This document shows positions 7,354 to 12,084 of a DNA stretch of 12,084 nt, one piece after another. The DNA comes from Phycisphaerales bacterium. Lineage in GTDB: Bacteria; Planctomycetota; Phycisphaerae; Sedimentisphaerales; Anaerobacaceae. The DNA is taken from contig DQCG01000115.1 of assembly GCA_003533825.1 (NCBI GenBank), forward strand, positions 1 to 12,084, read 5' to 3'. The notes beneath the pieces were generated by a model that was not told the origin of the DNA, ran no database searches, and saw nothing but the letters and a program-made list of their open reading frames with translations. The position numbers were made by a program, and so were the translations under genes. Positions within the stretch are counted from its first letter, which is position 1; the number at the start of each line of letters is the position of its first letter.

Positions 7354-8955
7354 TTAAAATAGGATATTCCAGGTTATCAAAAATCTAATCATTACCAATA
7401 ATGCAATTGTAATAGCTGTAAAATGGACTCGCCCCAATAATGACCAGCAAGCACGTTTCCATGCACTGACAGTCAATACAATCATAAAAACCGATAATGA
7501 AGCAGACAAATACGAAAGCAGAAGAATTACCTTAACAAATAAGTTGCCTTCGGCCCACGATAATGGTGTTTCGGCATTCATAGTATAAGGAAAATAAAGA
7601 ATTACCGATATTAAAACTAAAATAGCTGATATAAAGGCAGTAGATTTCATAACCAAAGCTTTTTTTCTGTCTTTATTTTCCAGTATTGACTTGATGCTTT
7701 TTCGAAAGCGGAAAAGAGAAATGGTCAATTGAAGCGGCCAAAGAAGAAACATTATGATAAAACTTATGATACTTATTGTCACCATGATGAAAAGAAATGT
7801 TGATAAATAAAATTGAAGAACCAGCCAGATTGTGAAAAATGCAAGGTTAATAAACATAAAATTACTTTCGTTGATTAATAATGAAATACTGGCAGAATGT
7901 TCCGGAGCATAAAGCATTGCCGTCAAATAACCATAATGCGATCCGAGATGCCCCCACATCTCAATGCCACCATATTTCATTTCTTGTGTGCCTAATCCAT
8001 ACCCTGTAGATGGCTCACCCGGAGTTGGGCGGTGAAAAGTAAGCATCTGGTCAAGTGAATTTTCACTAATCACTTTGCCGCTGTAAAGTGCCTGCGACCA
8101 CTTTGACAAATCTTCGGCAGAGGAGAAAATCATCAAAGGTGGGAAAGTAGCCGACCAGGTCTTTGGTTTTGAATTTATATCATCAAGTGTACCGTTTCTA
8201 TCCACATCATACCATGGATGTGCTACTTTGAAATTTGAAGGAACAGAGGTTATTTTCTCATCTAATATGACAGTATGTGAGAGTCCCAAAGGTTCAATAA
8301 AACGTTCCTGAACCAGTTGAGTGACACTTGATTGTGTTGCCTTTTCTACAATTATATGGAGTAAGATAGAATTTGTTGTTGAATAATGCCAACCTTTTCC
8401 AGGTTGAAAATAAGGTTCGCTTATCATTTCTCTTAAGATTGTTGAATGAGACAAAGGTTTTTCAAACTCAATAGAGTTGAAAGGAATTCTATATGGCGAT
8501 TTTGGGTGTTCAACAAAATCAAATATGCCACTTGTATGGTTGAGAAGCTGGTGAACAGTTATTCTATTATCAATGTTTGGATAATCAGGTAACCATTTAT
8601 GAAGTGGATCATCCAATCTCAGCACTCCTTCTTCACAAAGTTTCAAAACAAGTGTCGCCAAGAAATGTTTACCAACACTTGCAATATTAAAAAGCATATC
8701 AGGAGAAACAGGAGTGTTCTCATGTGAGATTCCACTTGCCCCAGTCCAAGATCCCTTATTTGGGATAATAACAGAAGCTGAAATTCCTTTGCCATTACCA
8801 ATTTTAGTTGCAATATTTAGCGCATTCTGAAGAGATTTGGCGAAGGGAAGATTATTCTCACTGTTAGGAGCTAATTTGTTTTGTGATCCTTGTTTGTCAC
8901 AACAAACTAAAAGCAAAAAGAGAAAAATTATAAGTAAAATAAGCTTCTTATACAT
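7354..8955 (-). CDS. Lipoprotein serine hydrolase (beta-lactamase/PBP4 class) with C-terminal membrane domain
   Basis: From ATG 8955 the protein has 533 residues. A hydrophobic leader ends LLLVCC (residues 14-19), read as a lipobox-like lipoprotein signal with an atypical Val before Cys. The beta-lactamase/transpeptidase-like domain (about 35-360) has the nucleophile motif SVGK (93-96), LNHTSG (138-143), HYSTTN (190-195) where class C enzymes have YxN, and GHLGSHYG (335-342) in the position of the KTG/HxG box. About five hydrophobic helices follow (366-531). Such proteins are serine peptidases or esterases, rarely true beta-lactamases; the substrate is unknown. The ORF extends upstream to a TTG at 8982, but that codon has no ribosome site, whereas the ATG at 8955 has a weak GAAAGA and begins directly at the leader. 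Codon use is distinctly AT-rich compared with the helicase, which suggests transfer. Confidence 0.87.
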   Translation of the reverse strand: MYKKLILLIIFLFLLLVCCDKQGSQNKLAPNSENNLPFAKSLQNALNIATKIGNGKGISASVIIPNKGSWTGASGISHENTPVSPDMLFNIASVGKHFLATLVLKLCEEGVLRLDDPLHKWLPDYPNIDNRITVHQLLNHTSGIFDFVEHPKSPYRIPFNSIEFEKPLSHSTILREMISEPYFQPGKGWHYSTTNSILLHIIVEKATQSSVTQLVQERFIEPLGLSHTVILDEKITSVPSNFKVAHPWYDVDRNGTLDDINSKPKTWSATFPPLMIFSSAEDLSKWSQALYSGKVISENSLDQMLTFHRPTPGEPSTGYGLGTQEMKYGGIEMWGHLGSHYGYLTAMLYAPEHSASISLLINESNFMFINLAFFTIWLVLQFYLSTFLFIMVTISIISFIIMFLLWPLQLTISLFRFRKSIKSILENKDRKKALVMKSTAFISAILVLISVILYFPYTMNAETPLSWAEGNLFVKVILLLSYLSASLSVFMIVLTVSAWKRACWSLLGRVHFTAITIALLVMIRFLITWNILF

Positions 8956-9033
8956 AATTATCTTTCTTTTATTGATTTTCAATTAGTCAGTAATGAGGTA
9001 TCTGGGGACATCATACCTATTAATTTCCGTTTA

Positions 9034-9059
9034 GAAAATCGAGGGAGAAAATCGAGGGA
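9034..9059. repeat. Perfect tandem duplication of 13 bases
   Basis: GAAAATCGAGGGA occurs twice head to tail (9034-9046 and 9047-9059) in the gap between the OmpA-domain and serine hydrolase genes. The bases just to the left (9005-9025) contain GGGGACATCATACC, a sequence I associate from memory with repeats bordering REP-associated Y1 transposases; no such transposase is present here. Confidence 0.6.
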
Positions 9060-9063
9060 CGCC

Positions 9064-10149
9064 TTACTTATTTTTCCTTTCCGCGGCTAACAGAGCTTTT
9101 ATGCGTTCTGTAATATTCTTATAGCTACCTTTTAGCTGTGCATATATCGGATCAGACAACAATAAACCCCTCATATTTACTCCGGAGACGGTCCTTTCTT
9201 CCGTCACATGGCCTTTGGGCACCTCAACTCCAGGCGTGACTTTTCGTTTCACCGTCGGATTGTTGGGATTGTAGTGGACATGCTCCTTAATGATTTTGCT
9301 GGAATCCGTCTTGGCAAAAGCCTCGAAAAGCACTTTGTTGGTTAGCTGGTGGACGGCTTTACATTCAACGCATGCTTCCTCTTTATTATTTATTTTTTTG
9401 ATATAGTAATTGGTCTTAATTACAACCAACGGCAAAATCGGGTCATGCTCAAGCCCTTTGTGTTCGCGTGCATGCTTGGCATCCATTCCAGAAGGCGAAG
9501 AAGGTCCCGCTACCACCCTTCCGCCGTTATTGATCTCAGTCGATTCGATGGTGAGGTTGTGAATCCAGTTACCCGTTACCGATATTGTGACTGGAGGGAT
9601 GAATTCTTCGGTATCAACTGTTACGACAACTTTCCGGTCGTTCATTATTTCCGTTAGGGAAGGAAGCTTGCCGTGCTTTGGCTGGAGGGCCTTTGACTCA
9701 CCTATAGAATCGAACTCAACTGTGAGATTTTTATGGGATATGCTGTTGTCGATTAGATCCTTGACGGACCGGGCCCGTCTCTTTCCGAGATCCTTATTAT
9801 ACTGAAAAGAAGCACGATAATCCGCCTGGCCGGTACAGAGCAACCTCAATTCGAAGCCGTTTTTAAGTAATGTTTTAATACTGCTTATCAAGTCATTCAT
9901 TGCAAGGATATCATCTGAATGGACTTTATCATCATCTGTCGCAAAATATACCTCCGCAACCGTCAAAACGGCGGCATTCGTGTAAGCCTGTCTCCTTTTG
10001 ATGGCTTTTGACCAGCTCATCCCTTCCTTATCTTTAGCTGTGGATGTGCTAATTAAAGGCGGAGTCGTGGCGTTGAGGGCCAATGTGCCGCTGTCGATTA
10101 TTTCTTTTCCGCCAATACCCTTCGGCCCTGGAGTTCGTTCTGGTGGCAT
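9064..10149 (-). CDS. OmpA-domain protein without a signal peptide
   Basis: From ATG 10149 the protein has 361 residues. The central region (about 64-180) is an OmpA-like C-terminal domain: VAEVYFATDDDKV (65-77), TGQAD (106-110), YNKDLGKRRARSVKDLI (117-133), SIGES (148-152) and NDRKVVVTV (170-178). Asp110 and Arg125 lie 15 apart, as do the residues that bind meso-diaminopimelate in OmpA-type domains, so peptidoglycan binding is plausible. Yet the N-terminus (PPERTPGPKGIGGKE) is polar, with no signal peptide, lipobox or membrane helix. The last 180 residues match nothing I recognise; they include CVECKAVHQL and HVHYNPNNP. The frame reaches a TTG at 10203, but its AGGAG is only two bases away; ATG 10149 has AGGAG at eight bases and is preferred. 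It could be a component loaded by a phage-tail-like or contractile machine, but no such genes are nearby. Confidence 0.8.
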   Translation of the reverse strand: MPPERTPGPKGIGGKEIIDSGTLALNATTPPLISTSTAKDKEGMSWSKAIKRRQAYTNAAVLTVAEVYFATDDDKVHSDDILAMNDLISSIKTLLKNGFELRLLCTGQADYRASFQYNKDLGKRRARSVKDLIDNSISHKNLTVEFDSIGESKALQPKHGKLPSLTEIMNDRKVVVTVDTEEFIPPVTISVTGNWIHNLTIESTEINNGGRVVAGPSSPSGMDAKHAREHKGLEHDPILPLVVIKTNYYIKKINNKEEACVECKAVHQLTNKVLFEAFAKTDSSKIIKEHVHYNPNNPTVKRKVTPGVEVPKGHVTEERTVSGVNMRGLLLSDPIYAQLKGSYKNITERIKALLAAERKNK

Positions 10150-10224
10150 TATAATAACTCCTGTAATATTAGGCTGTATCTCAAAATGTGCTTTTCCCTG
10201 CAATACTCCTGTGTCCTAAGTATA

Positions 10225-10253
10225 ATTATAATATAAACCGCCACAAAAAACAA
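10225..10253 (-). promoter_or_regulatory. Candidate promoter for the OmpA-domain gene
   Basis: On the minus strand TTGTTT (10253-10248) and a perfect TATAAT (10230-10225) are 17 bases apart. Transcription would start near 10218 and give a leader of about 70 bases before ATG 10149. The leader contains two copies of CAGGAGT, and only the second is well spaced from a start codon. Confidence 0.55.
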
Positions 10254-10260
10254 TCAAAAA

Positions 10261-10331
10261 GCTCCTGCGATGGATTCCCGCCTTCGCGGGAATGACAGCG
10301 TTGCAAAAGAACTGATTACAATTGGTATTAC
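10261..10331. repeat. Short palindromic repeat, ATTCCCGC hairpin type
   Basis: ATTCCCGC (10274-10281) and GCGGGAAT (10286-10293) form an 8-base stem with a 4-base loop, followed by GACA. Read on the minus strand the unit is GTCATTCCCGCG, which translates spuriously as VIPAKAGIH, a hallmark of this very widespread repeat type in bacterial genomes. The far edge is AATTGGTATTA (10320-10330), the inverse of the left edge of the repeat at 4534. The repeat lies between the HEAT-like and OmpA-domain genes and just upstream of the OmpA-domain promoter. Confidence 0.75.
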
Positions 10332-10388
10332 TATACAAACACATCTTAAGCGAACTGTAATAACCGCTAAGCCATGTTTTATGGGAAA

Positions 10389-10814
10389 CTAATAATTGAG
10401 AATACCCCGCCAGAGGAATTTTGGTAAGTTGAATTGGTTTCTTCCTAATATTTGTATCGCCTCTTTGATTTCGCCCTGACAAAGGTTTGTTTCATGGTCG
10501 CATGGTTCACCCGTCAAGAGGTTCCTGAGAAAAGGCAAAGCACGTTTATCGCCGAGTTGGGCTAACGCCCAGATAGCATGATTGTTCGCTCTGTAACGAT
10601 GTGCATTGTAACCATATTCTTTTGAATCCACGAACATCATCAAGGCTTCTACTTTATCGCCGGCATACTTTTGTGTAGCCATTCCACATATCTTTTTTAC
10701 ACGCAGTTCAATGCTAAGAGAAAGCAAAATTATTACAACCACACAAATAAGTAATACAATAAGTATGCCCTTAAGAAGAATCTTTCGTAAACGTGATGTT
10801 GATTTCAATGACAT
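10389..10814 (-). CDS. Small membrane-anchored HEAT-like protein
   Basis: The 141-residue protein has a basic N-terminus, one transmembrane helix (about 15-36, GILIVLLICVVVIILLSLSI), and a soluble part facing the periplasm or cytoplasm. The soluble part reads like one or two HEAT-type helical pairs: NNHAIWALAQLGDKRALPFL (77-96) followed by LLTGEPCDHETNLCQGEIKEAIQIL (about 98-122). The ALAQLGDKRALPFL pattern is the usual mark of HEAT/PBS-lyase-like repeats, which serve as protein-binding scaffolds. Two cysteines (104 and 112) flank an acidic turn and might form a disulfide or bind metal. ATG 10814 has AGAGGG eight bases upstream. I recognise no specific family and infer no specific function. 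A candidate promoter lies 77 bases upstream. Confidence 0.75.
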   Translation of the reverse strand: MSLKSTSRLRKILLKGILIVLLICVVVIILLSLSIELRVKKICGMATQKYAGDKVEALMMFVDSKEYGYNAHRYRANNHAIWALAQLGDKRALPFLRNLLTGEPCDHETNLCQGEIKEAIQILGRNQFNLPKFLWRGILNY

Positions 10815-10832
10815 TTTTTTTGCCCTCTTGAA

Positions 10833-10876
10833 ACCTAACGCCCTGCATCAGCAGCGAGCTTTTGTGAATCTGCTGA
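10833..10876. repeat. Inverted repeat in the leader of the HEAT-like gene
   Basis: TCAGCAG (10848-10854) and CTGCTGA (10870-10876) form a 7-base stem around 15 bases, in the predicted untranslated leader of the HEAT-like gene. Next to it, ACCTAACG (10833-10840) resembles an attC core, and the run TAACGC...GTGAATCTGC echoes TAACGC...GTGAATTTGC at 7288-7318. No matching second core follows, so this is not a complete attC site. Confidence 0.35.
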
Positions 10877-10890
10877 ACCTCTTTCCTAAT

Positions 10891-10919
10891 AGAATATCAT
10901 ATAAACCTGCTAAAATCAA
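10891..10919 (-). promoter_or_regulatory. Candidate extended -10 promoter for the HEAT-like gene
   Basis: On the minus strand TTGATT (10919-10914) is followed by 17 bases ending TGA and then TATTCT (10896-10891). The start point would be near 10884, leaving a leader of about 70 bases that includes the TCAGCAG hairpin. Confidence 0.45.
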
Positions 10920-11057
10920 AGCTTTTTTCCACATAGCCTTTAGTTGTTTGATAAGTTCATTAAAACGAGTGAGGTCTTCCTGAAAATGAAAGTGCGCATC
11001 TTAGCCCCTGTAGCCATCGCCCCCCTTCCTTCCGACAACAAGGGGCTTGTTACAACC

Positions 11058-11085
11058 TTGATAAATACGAATAGAACTGTAAAAT
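11058..11085 (+). promoter_or_regulatory. Candidate promoter for the terminal lipoprotein gene
   Basis: TTGATA (11058-11063) and TAAAAT (11080-11085) are separated by 16 bases. Transcription would begin near 11092, about 58 bases before the ATG at 11150. A small inverted repeat, ATCAC (11094-11098) with GTGAT (11103-11107), lies at the expected start point and could be an operator. Upstream, AGCCCCT (11003-11009) and AGGGGCT (11041-11047) can also pair. Confidence 0.45.
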
Positions 11086-11149
11086 GCTTTCGTATCACTA
11101 CTGTGATTAATAAGGACAAGATAACAGGCGCCGAGCAAAGGATATAGCA

Positions 11150-12084
11150 ATGAGAATTATGAATTGTCCATCAGGTTTCGTCGGGAGATTTTTCAGGATT
11201 AGATTGCCCGTATTACTCATGACTTTTTCAGCTATTTTCCTCACGAGTTGCAATACGAGCACAAAATCTGCGGGGATATTCGACAATAACTCAGACGTCG
11301 GCCTGACAAAGCACGCCGGGGCGGCGAGATTCGTTCGAGAAAGCAACGAATACCGGATAACCGGCGGCGGCGAGAATATCTGGGGGGTAAAAGATGCATT
11401 TCAGTACCTGTGGAAAAGGGATTCGGGCGATTTGAGTTTGACGGCAGCAATCCGCTGGCTCGGCGAGGGTAAAAACGCACACAGAAAGGCTGGATGGATG
11501 ATTCGCCAGGAGTTGACAGAGGATTCGGCTTATGTCGATGCAGTAGTCCACGGCGACGGTCTGACTTCTCTGCAATTTCGTAAAGTCAAAGGCGGCCAAA
11601 CCGAGGAAATACAGTCATCTATTTCTGCTCCCACTTTTCTGCGTATCGAACGGCACGGAGAGGTATTTTCTCTAAGCGTATCCGAAGACGGGAAGGTGTT
11701 CCTTCCGGCCGGAGCTGTCTCGGTCGCTCTTCAAGACAGCGTTTACGTGGGACTGGCCGTATGCTCCCACGATGATACTACTACGGAAACAGCAATTTTC
11801 TCCGATGTCGATATGAAATCCCTCGGTACATATAAGAAGGATGACCGGATGATCGAAAGTACACTGGAAATAATATCCGCGCAGACCGGCCAAAGAAGCA
11901 TAGTCTATCGCTCCGGCACGCATTTCGAAGCCCCCAACTGGTCCAAGGACAACAAATATTTTCTCTTCAACAGCGGCGGACGACATTACACGATACCCGT
12001 TTCCGGCGGCGAACCGGTGCAGTTGAATACGGACTTCGCGAACCGCTGCAATAACGACCACGGATTTTCACCGGACGGCGGGAT
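11150..12084 (+). CDS. Lipoprotein with DUF1349-like domain and TolB-like PD40 repeats, 3' end missing
   Basis: The frame from ATG 11150 stays open to the window edge (311 codons), so the gene continues beyond it. AAGGA lies seven bases upstream of the ATG. The N-terminus is a lipoprotein signal: basic region (12-18), hydrophobic core (19-30) and lipobox LTSC with Cys34. Residues about 60-222 look like a DUF1349/concanavalin-like domain: WGVKDAFQYLWKR, LSLTAAIRWLGEG, AGWMIRQEL, VDAVVHGDGLTSLQFRK, VYVGLAVCSHDD. From about 259 a PD40 beta-propeller repeat starts, APNWSKDNKYFLFNSGG with IPVSGGEPVQL, and the next repeat begins NNDHGFSPDGG just before the edge. In planctomycetes such proteins are often annotated as biopolymer-transporter or TolB-like, though a role in glycan handling is equally likely. 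It diverges from the HEAT-like gene. Confidence 0.87.
   Translation, partial: MRIMNCPSGFVGRFFRIRLPVLLMTFSAIFLTSCNTSTKSAGIFDNNSDVGLTKHAGAARFVRESNEYRITGGGENIWGVKDAFQYLWKRDSGDLSLTAAIRWLGEGKNAHRKAGWMIRQELTEDSAYVDAVVHGDGLTSLQFRKVKGGQTEEIQSSISAPTFLRIERHGEVFSLSVSEDGKVFLPAGAVSVALQDSVYVGLAVCSHDDTTTETAIFSDVDMKSLGTYKKDDRMIESTLEIISAQTGQRSIVYRSGTHFEAPNWSKDNKYFLFNSGGRHYTIPVSGGEPVQLNTDFANRCNNDHGFSPDGG

Noticed and set aside
10216..10482. 88-codon minus-strand open frame
   Set aside because: It overlaps the HEAT-like gene out of frame and contains VIPAKAGIH, the usual spurious translation of a palindromic repeat.
11291..12061. Minus-strand open frames opposite the terminal lipoprotein gene
   Set aside because: The plus-strand frame has a ribosome site, lipobox and two recognisable domains; the antisense frames have none.

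Overview
The window looks like chromosomal DNA from a planctomycete, most likely of the class Phycisphaerae (inference). The main support is two prepilin-like proteins of the H-X9-DG type, a lipoprotein joining a DUF1349-like domain to TolB-like PD40 repeats, and a C-terminally aromatic outer-membrane barrel. The flanks are moderately GC-rich. The stretch from about 6.95 to 10.98 kb is clearly more AT-rich and reads as an accessory segment.

Layout. Positions 1-694 (+) hold a prepilin-like gene cut by the left edge. Positions 695-941 form a non-coding convergent gap packed with perfect inverted repeats. On the minus strand follow a PPC/DUF296 gene (942-1373), a paralogous prepilin-like gene (1450-2148) and an MFS transporter (2251-3495), possibly read together as MFS, prepilin, PPC, although the prepilin gene also has a good promoter of its own. 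A divergent control region (3496-3761) separates them from an outer-membrane beta-barrel gene (3762-4514, +). A mosaic of palindromic repeats (4534-4734) lies between that gene and a UvrD/Rep-family helicase (4751-6754, -) with a recognisable promoter upstream.

The AT-rich segment begins with about 500 bases without a convincing gene (6848-7353). It then carries three minus-strand genes. The first is a lipoprotein-type serine hydrolase of the beta-lactamase/PBP4 class with a C-terminal membrane domain (7354-8955). The second is an OmpA-domain protein without a signal peptide (9064-10149). The third is a small membrane-anchored HEAT-like protein (10389-10814). Short repeats of several kinds punctuate the gaps between them. 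A divergent region follows, then a plus-strand lipoprotein gene (11150 to the right edge) that has no stop inside the window.

No defence system, CRISPR array, transposase, integrase, tRNA or rRNA gene is visible, and I find no clear multi-gene novel system. The items most worth a second look are the signal-less OmpA-domain protein that keeps both peptidoglycan-binding residues, the two repeat elements that share one edge sequence but have different bodies, the hairpin cluster at 703-872, and the paired prepilin paralogues in which the usual DG is DW. Two starts were moved from upstream TTG codons to internal ATGs: 8955 for the hydrolase and 10149 for the OmpA protein.
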